Shown: piece by piece, positions 19,618 through 29,765 of the stretch | Position numbering within the stretch: the stretch's first letter is position 1 | How the letters are laid out: the number at the start of each line of letters is the position of its first letter | NCBI RefSeq assembly: GCF_036324505.1 | Contig: NC_086352.1 | Coordinates: 33,164,358 to 33,228,357 of the forward strand | Direction of reading: 5' to 3' | DNA length: 64,000 nucleotides | From: Eleginops maclovinus | Taxonomy: Eukaryota; Chordata; Actinopteri; Perciformes; Eleginopidae | Translations under genes and position numbers: made by a program | The notes under the pieces: model-generated | What the model saw: the letters and a program-made list of their open reading frames with translations, nothing else | The model's database searches: none | Told to the model about the DNA's origin: nothing

Positions 19618-20132
19618 TGTAGTGGCCAAACTTCGTTCTCAGGGTTCATTAATTAGACCACTTCGTGTGGGCAGCCTAAGGTTTTCTGACTCGTTCCATA
19701 TCCCATGCTTCACCGTTATTCATTTTACTTTCAGTGTACTCACGGACCAGTTTAGTTTCTTTTTGTTTTCTTTAATTCTTGACGTCTTGGTAACACAAAA
19801 GTATCTTGGTACAAACACAAAACAGGTAAAATAAATGGTAATATCACTTGGTATTATCCTTCATAAGGCACGGACAAGGCCAGGGAAACGGACACGGTCA
19901 AAAAGCTATGTGCCTTCGTTGCTGCACGCACGTCAACTGAGCAGCACGTCTCTCATACAAAATTACACGTATCCCTTAGAATCCTGTTAACCTATCAAAT
20001 TTCAGCATTAATAACACAGTTCGAAATCAGCATATTTAACTTAAGTAGTCTACAACATTGATAATATTATTCTGACCCATTTACATTCAAAAATATTAAT
20101 CAAAATAACTTAACAATAATTTGGCTCTCACA
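19618..20132 (-). repeat. 3' LTR of BEL element 1
   Basis: 515 bp, 2 noticed differences from the other LTR: T/G in CCAGTTTAG/CCAGTTGAG and C/T in ATGTGCCTT/ATGTGCTTT. Confidence 0.95.
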
Positions 20133-20316
20133 TTTCCAGCCCCTAATTGTAAGACATGAAGGCTGACAATTACTCACTATAATAACAACTATAGAGCCAA
20201 ACAAATCACACATTAAGTATTACCTATCAACGAAACTCACATCTTTCACAGATAATATTCAGAAAGTTACAATATTCACATTCCTTCTTTTTTTTTTTTT
20301 TTTTTACATTTATCAC

Positions 20317-23232
20317 TCACGTGTCCTTTTCGCAAATGAGGCAAAGTTTGTCAATAGGTCTTTCTAAGGTGCTGGTCTTTGTCTTGATGACCACACATCG
20401 CACAAGTCCCTTGGCATCTGGAATCACCCGTTGAACCCTCCCCAGTACCCACGAGCTTCGTGGTGCAGTATCGTCGACGATCATGACGATGTCCCCGGCA
20501 CTCAAGTTGTTCTTGACGCTGGTCCATTTCTGTCGCTCCTGCAGCATGGGTAGATATTCACGCACCCACCGCTTCCAAAACACGTCAGCAAGATGTTGCA
20601 CTTGCCTCCATCTACGGCGGGAATATGAGTCCTCCTTTTGGAACAGTCCAGGGGGAAGGGTTGGCTGCTTCTTCATCAGTAGCAAGTGGCTAGGGGTTAA
20701 CGGCTCCGGATCTGTTGGATCGTCTGTTGTTGTGGTCAGTGGTCTATTGTTCAGCACTGACTCCACTTCGCACATCAGTGTCAGCAAACATTCATCACTG
20801 ACTGTCTGTTGCTTGAGCACAGACCGGAGAACCTTTCTCACAGATCTGATCTGCCTTTCCCAAATTCCCCCGAAGTGAGAACCAGAGGGTGGATTGAATA
20901 TCCACTGAATTCCTCTTTGCATCACGGATTCTGATATCTTGGACTGGTTCCACTCTTGAATTGCTGTACGCAGCTCACGCTCAGCGGCCACTAGGTTCGT
21001 GCCATTATCTGAGCGCATAATAGACACCTGTCCTCTCCTGCACACAAAACGTCTGATGGCATTCAGACAAGAATCAGTGTCCAATGTGTGCGCAATCTCT
21101 ATGTGCACTGCTCTCGTTGTGAGACAGGTGAACAGCACACCGTATCTTTTGACTGTACTGCGGCCTTGTTTGACATCAAATGGCCCAAAGTAGTCGACCC
21201 CCACGTTGGTGAAAGGAGGGTTGTCAGGCAGAAGTCTGTCTTCTGGCAAATCTGCCATCTTCTGCTCTAAAGGTTTGCCTTTAACTTTTCTGCAGATCAC
21301 ACACCTTGTTAGAAACTTTCTCACTACTGAGTTGGCAGAGGGTATCCAATATTCTTGTCGTAACTGGGAGAGCATGTAAAGTCTTCCGCAGTGTCCAATC
21401 TTTTCGTGAGTGTCTCTCAAGATCAATGTGGTGACATGTAGGTCCTTCGGAAGGATTGCTGGATGTTTTGAGTGCTCTGGCATAGCAGCAGCAGAGAGAC
21501 GACCTCCGACTCTCAGCACACCTTCATGAAGTTCTGGATCGAGTTTCCGCAAGTGACTGGTCTTCTTCACGCTGTTGCCTTTCTTTAGCATGGTGATCTC
21601 TTCCTGGAAACATTCGTTCTGACAGAACTTGATGATCTCTGTTTCTGCTTGCATTAGGTCTTCCAAGGTAAGTATTGTGGTTGTTGTCATTGGTTTCTTG
21701 TCTTGTCTGTTCGTATTGTCTGTGTTTGTTTGTTCTTTCTTTTTTCTACAGCGTTGCAGAAGCAGGTCTTTAAACTTGAGAACCCACGCCACAGCTCTCT
21801 TCAAACGGTACCAACTCGAGTAGTGGTCGAACAGTTTGTTCACGAGATGAACATCTTCAGCTGCTTTTGTGAGATTAACTGTGGCGGTGTGTCTCACCTC
21901 ATTGTCAACTTCGTCAGTTTCTGTTTTGTCAGGTCTTTTTGGCCAGTTGTGTTCTGGTTCTTTAAGAAAAGCTGGACCCTGGAACCAGCTTGCGTTCTTC
22001 ATGAATTTGGTTGGTGCAAGCCCTCGGGATGCACAATCGGCGGGATTAGTTGATGTGTCAACATATCTCCATTGCTGAGGCATGGTTAGCTCTCTGATTA
22101 CAGCGATGCGATTTGCAACGAATGTCTTAAAGCGAAGCTTCTCGTTCTCAATGTACTTTAGCACCGTTGTGCTGTCAGTCCAAAACAAAGAATCGAGTAG
22201 ATCCATCTGGAGCTCGCTTCTCAGCATCTTGTCTGTCTTCACAGCAACCATCGCTGCTGTCAGCTCAATGCGTGGGATAGTGGTCTGCTTAATTGGAGTC
22301 ACGCGGGATGTGCCCTTCATAAAGGCGCAATGAACATGTCCATCTTCACCAGTCAACCGTAGGTAAGAGACAGTTCCATATCCACTTTCGCTTCCATCAG
22401 AAAAATGGTGGAGCTGTGCTGTAGCCACAGGCCCAAATTCCACTGGTCTCAAGCCTCTCGGTATGGTCACAGCTGACAGCTGGTTTAGTTCTTTCAGCCA
22501 ATTGTTCCATTTTCTGCTGAGCTGTTCTGGAATCTTCTCGTCCCAAGCAAGTTCCTCCTTGCACATCTGCTGTAGTATCAACTTTGCAGGAAGAATTGCT
22601 GGAGCGAGGAATCCGAGCGGGTCATAGATGGAACTTGTGATCGAGAGAATTCCTCGTCTCGTGACAGGTTTATCTTTGACGTTGATCCTAAACTTGAAGG
22701 CATCAGACTCAGTGCTCCATAGAACACCCAAAGCTCTTTCCATGGGTAGCGCGTCGTGGGTCAAGTCCAGGTCTCTGATGTCTTTCGCTCTTTCATGGTC
22801 AGGGACACAGGAGAGCAACGCTCGGCTGTTGCTTGCCCACTTCGTTAAACGAAATCCTCCACTAGCGCACAATGCTGTGAGGTCTTTGTACAGCTTGACT
22901 GCTTGATCTTCATTAGCAACAGATGTCAATGAGTCATCAACATAGAAGTTCTTCAGGATTGAGTTCACAGCTTCAGGTGATGACTTGCTGCGGTTCTCCT
23001 CAGCCGTTCTTCGAAGTGCGTAGTTCGCGCAACTAGGAGAAGAAGTCGCACCGAAAATGTGGACTGTCATCCTGTACTCAACGATGTCTTGACTTAGGTC
23101 TCCTGCTGGCCACCACAGGAAGCGCTGCAAGTCGGTGTCATTCTCAGGAATGCGGACTTGATGGTACATGGCCTCGATGTCTGCAATCATCGCAATTGGT
23201 TCTTGCCTGAAGCGGAGAAGGACTCCAATCAA
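20317..23232 (-). CDS. BEL/Pao Pol: RT C-terminal part, RNase H, integrase
   Basis: A 971-codon open frame on the minus strand. It begins inside the reverse transcriptase (IGVLLRFRQEPIAMIADIEAM, motif A) and has the catalytic YVDD box in NFYVDDSLTS at about residue 111. The BEL peptidase-A17-type region (RRGILSITSSIYDPLGFLAP) and an RNase H domain (HFSDGSESGYG, ELTAAMVAVK, FWTDSTTVLKYI) follow. The integrase has an HHCC finger (H..H and CVIC) and acidic residues in GVDYFGPF, RSDNGTN and GIWERQIRSV. A C-terminal DUF5641-like domain (WKRWVREYLPMLQERQKW) ends the protein. It is separated from the upstream frame by a single extra A in an A run near 23235-23240, not by a natural stop. Without that base Gag-Pol would be one frame here. 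Confidence 0.93.
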   Translation of the reverse strand: MIGVLLRFRQEPIAMIADIEAMYHQVRIPENDTDLQRFLWWPAGDLSQDIVEYRMTVHIFGATSSPSCANYALRRTAEENRSKSSPEAVNSILKNFYVDDSLTSVANEDQAVKLYKDLTALCASGGFRLTKWASNSRALLSCVPDHERAKDIRDLDLTHDALPMERALGVLWSTESDAFKFRINVKDKPVTRRGILSITSSIYDPLGFLAPAILPAKLILQQMCKEELAWDEKIPEQLSRKWNNWLKELNQLSAVTIPRGLRPVEFGPVATAQLHHFSDGSESGYGTVSYLRLTGEDGHVHCAFMKGTSRVTPIKQTTIPRIELTAAMVAVKTDKMLRSELQMDLLDSLFWTDSTTVLKYIENEKLRFKTFVANRIAVIRELTMPQQWRYVDTSTNPADCASRGLAPTKFMKNASWFQGPAFLKEPEHNWPKRPDKTETDEVDNEVRHTATVNLTKAAEDVHLVNKLFDHYSSWYRLKRAVAWVLKFKDLLLQRCRKKKEQTNTDNTNRQDKKPMTTTTILTLEDLMQAETEIIKFCQNECFQEEITMLKKGNSVKKTSHLRKLDPELHEGVLRVGGRLSAAAMPEHSKHPAILPKDLHVTTLILRDTHEKIGHCGRLYMLSQLRQEYWIPSANSVVRKFLTRCVICRKVKGKPLEQKMADLPEDRLLPDNPPFTNVGVDYFGPFDVKQGRSTVKRYGVLFTCLTTRAVHIEIAHTLDTDSCLNAIRRFVCRRGQVSIMRSDNGTNLVAAERELRTAIQEWNQSKISESVMQRGIQWIFNPPSGSHFGGIWERQIRSVRKVLRSVLKQQTVSDECLLTLMCEVESVLNNRPLTTTTDDPTDPEPLTPSHLLLMKKQPTLPPGLFQKEDSYSRRRWRQVQHLADVFWKRWVREYLPMLQERQKWTSVKNNLSAGDIVMIVDDTAPRSSWVLGRVQRVIPDAKGLVRCVVIKTKTSTLERPIDKLCLICEKDT

Positions 23233-25948
23233 CGAGTTTTGTTAAATCCGGTCCCTGAAGTAGCTCACTGTTTAGTGAGACTCCCTGGTAGCTGGCCGCA
23301 CAGTCGAAGACGACGCGGAGCTTCTTCTTCTGTGGGTGATATACCCCGTGGTGGGGAATATACCACAGTTTTCTATCATGGCGGTTCAGTTGTGGCTTAG
23401 GAACCTCAACGGCGTACCCCTTGCTCAGCATGTCATTCATAAAGGCTGTATATTCTTCATGGAACTCGGGATTCCGTTTCAACTTGTTCCTGAGGTTCAA
23501 CACACGTTGTAGCACTGAACTGCGATTGTTCGGCATCTGGACACACAACTTCTTTGTTGGCAGACTGATGTAGTAATGTCCATCCATAAGACGGGCAGAA
23601 CTGGACACAGACTCCATGAATTTGTGGTCCTCCTGAGACATTTCAGATCTTTCATCACAGTGGCTTTCAGGAAAATCATGGTTATACTGTTGTATAAGCA
23701 GATGCTCCACACTGTCCATGGCTATTCTGTTCACAACAGCATGTGATTGTGCATGATCGTCAGCTGCAGTGTCTGTCTCTCTAAGCGGCCCGTTCAGGAT
23801 CCATCCAAGTGCAGTTTTCACAGCATATGGACCATTGTCCTTACTTGGGATCACTTTCCATGGCTCCAAGATGGTGTACTCTTTTGTTCCAATGAGAAGC
23901 TCCACTCCAGCATCGATCTGAGGCAGCCTAACCTCTCTGAGGTATGGCCACTTGTCAATCTCTCTCTGAAGCGGAATGTTCTCTTGAGACACAGGAATGC
24001 TCTTCTGTGTGTAGACCTTTGACACTGCGATGAAATTGTTGTCTTCAAGGCTGCTGATCTCCAAGTCTGTGAGGACGTAGCTTTCTACCTTGCTCTTGGA
24101 ATTGATGGTACTCAACATGAGATCAGTGCGTCTGCCTTGCACATTCAGCTGCCTTGCCAAAGCTTCCGTACAAAATGACGCAGAGCTGCCAGGGTCCATG
24201 AATGCGTAGACCTCGACAGTCTTGTCACTCTTGCTGACTTTCACTTGCACAGGAACGATGGCAAGCACACACCTGTCTCCAGCCCCAGTACAGGCACTAG
24301 TCTCCTTCTCTTCTGACACCTCTGGTGGTGCTCTGGCAGCACTGACTTTGTTGACCTCAGTTCCAACAGGTTTCTCCTTGGTGATCTCCTTATAGAAATG
24401 CAGCAGGCTTGGATGCTTCAGAGCGCAAACATCGCATGTCATCTTCTTCTTACATTCCTTGCTCAGATGACCCTTCACTAGGCAACTGAAACAAAGTCCA
24501 TTCTTCTTCAAGAAGTTCACTCTGTCACTATGAGCCTTTTCTTTAATCTTGCGACACTCATGCAATGTGTGATTCATTTCGCAAAACAGGCAGGGCTTCG
24601 TAAAGGCTCTGCTGAGTGACACATCTGACTTCGACTTTGTGTCGCTTGACTCACTTCCACTAACTTGGTCAACTTTAGTAGCAAAACTACTTCCCTGCCT
24701 TCCTTCTTTCATTAGTTTGTATCCCTGCTGTGGTTTCTTAGTGACCTTATCTGTGGCTGTGGTGTCAATATCGCCGAAGAGTGGGTCAGACACAATCTTT
24801 GCTTGACGTTCCACAAAGCTCACCAGCTCTGTGAATCTTGCTCTTTTGTTGCGCTTCTCCTGGATGTCATACGCATGACCTCTCCATCTTTCTCGTGTTT
24901 TGAATGGCAACTTCGAAATTATGACCCTCATGGTAGTGGGATTATCCATCTCTTCCATATAATCCAGATCTTCCATGGCATTACGACAGCTCACCAGGAA
25001 CACAGAGAATGCACTCAATGCTTTACAATCCTCAGCCTTGATCTGAGGCCACTTGGACACCTTCTCAATTAGCGCCGTAGCCACCTTCAGCTCATGTCCA
25101 TAATTTTCTTCAAGCAGCTTCCAAGCCTTAGCGTAGCCGCGTTGTTCAGGCATATGCTGACAGCTCCTCACTAGATCGCGAGGTTCACCTCTGGTGTACT
25201 GATCCAAGAAATATAGCTTGTCAGCATCGCTGTCTGCTCTGGAGTCAATGACATGAAGGAATGCTCTCGTAAACGATCTGTACTCCAGCGGGTCTCCCTG
25301 GAACACAGGCACGTCTCTTTGAGGTAAGCGGAACAGCTGCTGATTTCTTGCAAGCATCTCTGCGATGTCTGTCTGTTTTTGCATCATACGATACATCTCA
25401 CTGGCAACAGTGTCTTGGTATGAAGTACCTCTGAGTTGCATAGGCGGCGGTAGCATAGCTCTGGGTGGCTGCAGCGTAGCACTAGGCAATTGCAGGGTAG
25501 CTCTAGGCGGCAGCAGCGGCGTAGCTCTCAGTGGCGGCTGTGGAGCTCTTGGTTGTTTTGGTGTGGCGCCGGCTGACGCTCCTGGGTAACCAGTAGGCAT
25601 CTGGTCTTCAGGTCTTTCAGTGAATAGCCTTGCATTGTCAGTGAATTTTGGTGTGGCTGAAATGTTTTGCATATCGCCATATCCATCTTCAGTTTTGAAA
25701 TCAATAAGCTGCGTTGGTAATGCTTTAGCCCCACTCACTTGAGACAGTCGCCCTTCAGATTCTTCATACACTTTTACTTTGGCAGTAGATACTGCTAGAG
25801 CAGTTTCAATTTCCAATCTTACCATTGCTGCTTTAATTTCCGCTTCTTTCATTTCTAACACTTGTTTTTCCTTTAAAGCAGATGCTTGTGCTATGAGAGC
25901 TGCTCTATTAGCTTCTTCTTTAACTCGTGCTGAAGATACACTTGACAC
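23144..25948 (-). CDS. BEL/Pao Gag-protease and RT N-terminus
   Basis: A 934-codon open frame on the minus strand. It has an N-terminal coiled coil (KEEANRAALIAQASALKEKQ and following), a Pro-rich repeat region near residue 150 and a DUF1759-type Gag domain (VPVFQGDPLEYRSF). Zinc knuckles follow (CLFCEMNHTLHEC and CFSCLVKGHLSKEC, then CDVC). The retropepsin-like protease has an AFMDPGSSASF active site, with DPGS in place of the usual DTGS. The RT N-terminus (KLWYIPHHGVYHPQKKKLRVVFD) follows. The real start of Gag is further upstream at 26380; a TGA at about 26021-26026 separates it. The frame ends after a 1-nt insertion that throws translation out of the RT domain. Confidence 0.92.
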   Translation of the reverse strand: MSSVSSARVKEEANRAALIAQASALKEKQVLEMKEAEIKAAMVRLEIETALAVSTAKVKVYEESEGRLSQVSGAKALPTQLIDFKTEDGYGDMQNISATPKFTDNARLFTERPEDQMPTGYPGASAGATPKQPRAPQPPLRATPLLPPRATLQLPSATLQPPRAMLPPPMQLRGTSYQDTVASEMYRMMQKQTDIAEMLARNQQLFRLPQRDVPVFQGDPLEYRSFTRAFLHVIDSRADSDADKLYFLDQYTRGEPRDLVRSCQHMPEQRGYAKAWKLLEENYGHELKVATALIEKVSKWPQIKAEDCKALSAFSVFLVSCRNAMEDLDYMEEMDNPTTMRVIISKLPFKTRERWRGHAYDIQEKRNKRARFTELVSFVERQAKIVSDPLFGDIDTTATDKVTKKPQQGYKLMKEGRQGSSFATKVDQVSGSESSDTKSKSDVSLSRAFTKPCLFCEMNHTLHECRKIKEKAHSDRVNFLKKNGLCFSCLVKGHLSKECKKKMTCDVCALKHPSLLHFYKEITKEKPVGTEVNKVSAARAPPEVSEEKETSACTGAGDRCVLAIVPVQVKVSKSDKTVEVYAFMDPGSSASFCTEALARQLNVQGRRTDLMLSTINSKSKVESYVLTDLEISSLEDNNFIAVSKVYTQKSIPVSQENIPLQREIDKWPYLREVRLPQIDAGVELLIGTKEYTILEPWKVIPSKDNGPYAVKTALGWILNGPLRETDTAADDHAQSHAVVNRIAMDSVEHLLIQQYNHDFPESHCDERSEMSQEDHKFMESVSSSARLMDGHYYISLPTKKLCVQMPNNRSSVLQRVLNLRNKLKRNPEFHEEYTAFMNDMLSKGYAVEVPKPQLNRHDRKLWYIPHHGVYHPQKKKLRVVFDCAASYQGVSLNSELLQGPDLTKLVDWSPSPLQARTNCDDCRHRGHVPSSPHS

Positions 25949-26020
25949 TCTTGATCTCCTTGAAATTCTAGAAACACTGTCCCCTGGTGTTATCTCTTGA
26001 TCAGCTACTTGTGCTTCAAT

Positions 26021-26380
26021 TCACTTCTTTGTATTTGTCATAAACTGTAAGCACTGTTCTGACTTTGGCTGAAACCACATCTGCTGGTCAGCCTCCTTTT
26101 CCTCTTCATTAATAAGATACAACAACACTGCCTGATTGTATTCATTAAACTCTTCAAACAACTTGTTGTAAACTTTCATTTCTTTTTTAACATCTCCCAA
26201 AGCTGGTACATTTTCACCTTGCAAGAGCTTCTCTATTTCGTTAGATTTTGCTGTCATTTGTCCTACTTTACCTCTTCTGGCTGTTGTCACACAGTGTAAT
26301 CTGTCTTCCAGTCCTTTAGCTGTTAACGTCCTTTGTCTATCGTCATGACGCACGTCACTCAGAACGTCTTGGTCCGCCAT
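26021..26380 (-). CDS. BEL/Pao Gag N-terminus, ended by a nonsense codon
   Basis: 119 codons starting MADQDVLSDVRHDDRQ. The helical, acidic segment is typical of the extreme N-terminus of BEL Gag proteins. The frame ends in TGA where the following codons (IEAQVADQEITPGDS) continue in frame into the 25948 frame. The change is consistent with a Trp codon (TGG) mutated to TGA. The ATG at 26380 is the first after the 5' LTR region, 330 bp from the LTR. Confidence 0.85.
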   Translation of the reverse strand: MADQDVLSDVRHDDRQRTLTAKGLEDRLHCVTTARRGKVGQMTAKSNEIEKLLQGENVPALGDVKKEMKVYNKLFEEFNEYNQAVLLYLINEEEKEADQQMWFQPKSEQCLQFMTNTKK

Positions 26381-26710
26381 TATTCACGAGGTTTCACTCA
26401 GCTAATCTACTACACAGCCTCGTTTCAGTTGAACCCAACTGTCTTCGGGTTTTTAACTTAGCACAAAAATGACTGCAAGCTTATTCAAAACGAACTTCTC
26501 AACATTTAAAATGAGTAAAAAGTAACTGCACAAGCACTGTCACTTATCATTCCACAGCTGGCAAACGTAGCCTCCACTTAGCTTGGTTAGCTTAGCTCCA
26601 ATTCGTTTTAGTCATCCAAGTTAGCACCATTAAACGTCGTTTTGCAAACGTTTCTGTAACTATACATCTTCTTGTCTTCCACATCAAGCTTAGGGAGCTT
26701 TTTGACTTAA

Positions 26711-27225
26711 TGTAGTGGCCAAACTTCGTTCTCAGGGTTCATTAATTAGACCACTTCGTGTGGGCAGCCTAAGGTTTTCTGACTCGTTCCATATCCCATG
26801 CTTCACCGTTATTCATTTTACTTTCAGTGTACTCACGGACCAGTTGAGTTTCTTTTTGTTTTCTTTAATTCTTGACGTCTTGGTAACACAAAAGTATCTT
26901 GGTACAAACACAAAACAGGTAAAATAAATGGTAATATCACTTGGTATTATCCTTCATAAGGCACGGACAAGGCCAGGGAAACGGACACGGTCAAAAAGCT
27001 ATGTGCTTTCGTTGCTGCACGCACGTCAACTGAGCAGCACGTCTCTCATACAAAATTACACGTATCCCTTAGAATCCTGTTAACCTATCAAATTTCAGCA
27101 TTAATAACACAGTTCGAAATCAGCATATTTAACTTAAGTAGTCTACAACATTGATAATATTATTCTGACCCATTTACATTCAAAAATATTAATCAAAATA
27201 ACTTAACAATAATTTGGCTCTCACA
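26711..27225 (-). repeat. 5' LTR of BEL element 1
   Basis: 515 bp. Read on the minus strand it starts TGTGAGAGCC and ends GGCCACTACA, and carries the element's promoter by analogy with other LTRs. Transcription signals were not individually identified. Confidence 0.95.
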
Positions 27226-27251
27226 CCGTGTTCATATTCCCGGTCAGGGAA
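27226..27251 (+). pseudogene. tRNA-Glu(CTC), 3' part
   Basis: Starts with the duplicated CCGTG and continues TTCATATTCCCGGTCAGGGAA, completing the gene begun at 19566. Even without the insertion the T loop carries one extra base. Confidence 0.85.
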
Positions 27252-27644
27252 TTTAGGAAAGTAGAGAAGATTCTTTGGTTAAGCATACTGACTGTGAATC
27301 AGGCGCTAAGTACTTGAACAGTTTTGTCAACCTTCCCCAGTGCCATGAAGCCTATCGGGAAGGACGTGGTGCTCTTTTTGTGGTCCAGGTTTGATCCCAT
27401 GTCTGGTAGATTAGGTGGAAAAACACCATGTACATCAATTGAATACATAAACCAACATTGATAGTTGATTTTAAGTGTTTAATTTACTTCAGGGTCAATT
27501 CCTTTTCGTTGTTATAATGCAAGGTAAAACAACTTACCTTTGATGTTGTAAATCAAACCTATTCCTGGTGAGCCGTATAAGTAATGATCGTGATTTATTT
27601 TTAGTCTTTTAGGTCCCTGATGGTCTAGACTCTAGATCTAGGAT

Positions 27645-28202
27645 GTAGGGCAAGGTTGACACAACTGTTCAAGTATTAAACACCCTGATGCAGAGTCAAT
27701 ATGCTGAAATCAAAAACGTTCCCGACTTTTATGAATTCCCCAACCGGGATTTCAACCCAGTCAATGGTTGAAAATGGATTACGAGGCATCACACTTGCAA
27801 TTTAGAGGTTAGTATGTGCACAATTAACTTAATGTGTATCATGCTGATCTCTTCCTTTATCTAACCATCTGAAATAAAGACAAAAAAAGTGAAGAAAAAC
27901 CAGGGGATGTAGCTCAGTGGTAGAGCGCATGCTTCGCATGTATGAGGCCCCGGGTTCAATCCCCGGCATCTCCATCAACTATTACACTCACAGTCAAAGG
28001 ATGTCTCTGTTGTACGGGTTAATGCGTGAAAGTATGGAAAAATGATGTAGCACATGAAAGCATGCGTCATGCATCGCCAAGGCAAAAAGATCACGCCTAA
28101 TTCCATTTGTACGATCCGTTAACTTGTTCTTCACAGGTTTTGAAAAAGTGCTGAGTATTTGCGAAATTGCTTAAACATCCTGTTTTGTGTTGTCGGGGCC
28201 GA
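27645..28202. repeat. Right arm of the unit A inverted repeat
   Basis: Reverse-complement counterpart of 18926-19415, running from GTAGGGCAAGGTTGAC to the first bases of tRNA-Ser. The arms are similar, not identical (for example AATAAAGAC against AAGAAAGAC). Confidence 0.85.
27903..27974 (+). tRNA. tRNA-Ala(CGC)
   Basis: 72 nt with all four stems intact, D loop AGTGGTA, T loop TTCAATC, and anticodon loop TTCGCAT giving CGC, which decodes GCG. It sits in the right arm of the inverted repeat. The copy in unit B is at 42499-42570. Confidence 0.92.
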
Positions 28203-28270
28203 GTTGCTAAGGCGATGAACTAGAAATCCATTAGGGTCTCCCCGCGCAGGTTCAAATCCTGCCGACAACG
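28189..28270 (+). tRNA. tRNA-Ser(AGA)
   Basis: 82 nt with the long variable arm of serine tRNAs. The acceptor GTTGTCG/CGACAAC and T stem GCAGG/CCTGC are perfect. The anticodon loop CTAGAAA gives AGA, which reads UCU/UCC after inosine modification. There is one A-C mismatch in the anticodon stem, and the D loop lacks the usual GG (TTGCTAA), so activity is doubtful. Copy at 42785-42866. Confidence 0.8.
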
Positions 28271-28458
28271 TCAGAGCATAATAATGCATTTGTATATTTA
28301 CCTGCAGGGGGATTTCAGGTGCAATGTTGAAAAAAAGAAAATCAAAGAACCAATTTCACTTTGTAGTACATCTTTGAGTGAGGCTAACAAGCACAAGATC
28401 AGTAGTAAGGCGTTGGTTTAGTCCATGGCACTGCAGCGGAGACTGAATCCAGTTTTCC

Positions 28459-28819
28459 CCCTACGAAGGCATTCCTGTATAGGAGAAGATGTTCACGGAG
28501 TCCAAAATGCCCATTATTAAAGTGTCAATTGGAAGAAAACATGGCCCACCTATTCTGGTACTGTTCCTTCGCGACAAGTGTGTGGCAGACACTAAGGCCA
28601 TGGTTGAGTACTCTTTATAGGGGACCCAATGAGAAAGATATACTGTATGGGGATTTAAACCCCAAAGAAACTGAAAAACATCAAAGATGGTGGGCTGCAA
28701 TTAACAGCTTAAAAGAAGGAATTTGGAAATGTCGGAATTTAACCGCCTTTAAAAAATGCCAGATGTCCACAAACTCAGTGATAAGGGTTGGCCTCACAAT
28801 GTTTCGCGATTACATTCTC
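28459..28819 (+). mobile_element. Tx1-clade LINE, C-terminal ORF2 fragment (plus strand)
   Basis: Matches the minus-strand LINE region 30430-30770 in opposite orientation. The frame at 28529-28819 encodes the Cys/His tail (KCPLLKC...MAHLFWYC, shown in parts) and WQTLRPWLSTLYRGPNEKDI up to MFRDYIL. It breaks off and is followed within 30 bp by CCTTCAACACAAAATTCAGG. That is the U1 3' flank plus the last ~10 nt of U1 (28848-28857). It looks like a rearranged piece of the U1-borne LINE. A copy is at 43055-43415. Confidence 0.8.
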
Positions 28820-29291
28820 ATTACATTTTACCTTCAACACAAAATTCAGGGGAGAGTGTTAATGACAATGGCAAAGCGCTCAAACATTGCACTTTTGACA
28901 GACCAAGTTTCAGCATTCTAGCACTCTCCCTTGCATGTTTAAATGAAGATCGTACCGTTTTTTCCTGGTTATAACCCTCATACCTAACCCTTTTGGATGA
29001 CATTTCATTCCAGTTTATCCTTATGTATATACTACCCTACCCAGCATTTTCCTACCCTAAACCTAACCTTCTCCTCCCCCTTCAAATGACCCTCCCTTGT
29101 TGTAAGATAATGTTATTTTGGCCCCCTACCTAAACCTACCTTTCTGATTAAATTGTACTTTCCAAATGTATTTTCCATTTATCCTTATTTACATACTACC
29201 CTACCTATTCTTATCCTGTGGGTGAGGCTCACCGCGAGGGCATGGACTGGGACAACTGGGTATTGTCTGATCCACGGGAAGAGCTCCACCA

Positions 29292-29410
29292 TTACTCTGG
29301 TTTCTCTTCAAGGCGTATAAGTCTTTCGCCTTTTACTAAAGACTTCCGTGGAGAGGAACACATACGAGTTCACCCTATTTTTGGTAGGCTTTGCCGTTTG
29401 GCTGAGCCTT
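29292..29410 (+). ncRNA. U5 snRNA
   Basis: U5 aligns exon ends in the spliceosome. The sequence has the invariant loop 1 GCCTTTTAC, the stem ACTAAAGACTTCCGTGG, an Sm site CTATTTTTGG and a closing 3' hairpin AGGCT...AGCCT. It sits about 170 bp upstream of U2 on the same strand. The snRNA promoter elements upstream (29219-29291) were not individually identified. It looks intact. Confidence 0.92.
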
Positions 29411-29577
29411 CTGAGTTTGTGAAACACATGAAGAGAGCAGCCAGTCGCGCCTGGGCCTACCAAGTCACGCAGCCCTTGGGCCAAAGGAGCCTTTTCTCAG
29501 CACAGGGCAAAGGTGCCGCACCACGACCGGTGTAAACTGCGCAACGAGGCTGGCTCCTGCAGCAAACGGCGGGGGTC

Positions 29578-29765
29578 ATCGCTTCTCGGCCTTTTGGCTA
29601 AGATCAAGTGTAGTATCTGTTCTTATCAGTTTAATATCTGATATGTCCCCTATATGGGGGCAATATATTAAATGGATTTTTAGCACTGGGAGCTGAAACA
29701 GGGGCTTGCCCCGTTCACTCCATGCATCGACCCGGTATTGCAGTGCCTCCGGGAATGGTGCACCC
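29578..29765 (+). ncRNA. U2 snRNA
   Basis: 188 nt starting ATCGCTTCTCGGCC, with the branch-point-pairing GTGTAGTATC, the TATCAGTTTAATATCTGATA hairpin, Sm site ATTTTTAG, and a 3' end GTGCACCC. Stem IIa is changed to GTCCCC...GGGGGC with pairing preserved. It appears identical to the copy at 44173. It is convergent with the U1 gene that ends at 30023. Confidence 0.95.

Larger units (their letters stand above)
19618..27225 (-). mobile_element. BEL/Pao LTR retrotransposon 1, nearly full length (7608 bp)
   Basis: Two 515-bp LTRs (19618-20132 and 26711-27225) start TGTAGTGG and end CTCTCACA on the plus strand. They differ at two noticed positions. A 5-bp target duplication CCGTG lies at 19613-19617 and 27226-27230, as expected for BEL elements. 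Gag-pol reads on the minus strand from 26380 to 20317 with one nonsense codon and one 1-nt frameshift. A purine-rich tract (AGGGGCTGGAAA on the minus strand) precedes the 3' LTR at 20133. The primer site next to the 5' LTR (below 26711) is not an obvious tRNA match. The element inserted in tRNA-Glu. Confidence 0.95.

Noticed and set aside
20483..25589. Plus-strand frames inside BEL element 1
   Set aside because: Antisense shadows of gag-pol with no domain of their own.
29578..29765. Keno-like LINE insertion in U2
   Set aside because: Both U2 copies are uninterrupted; the LINE is in U1.
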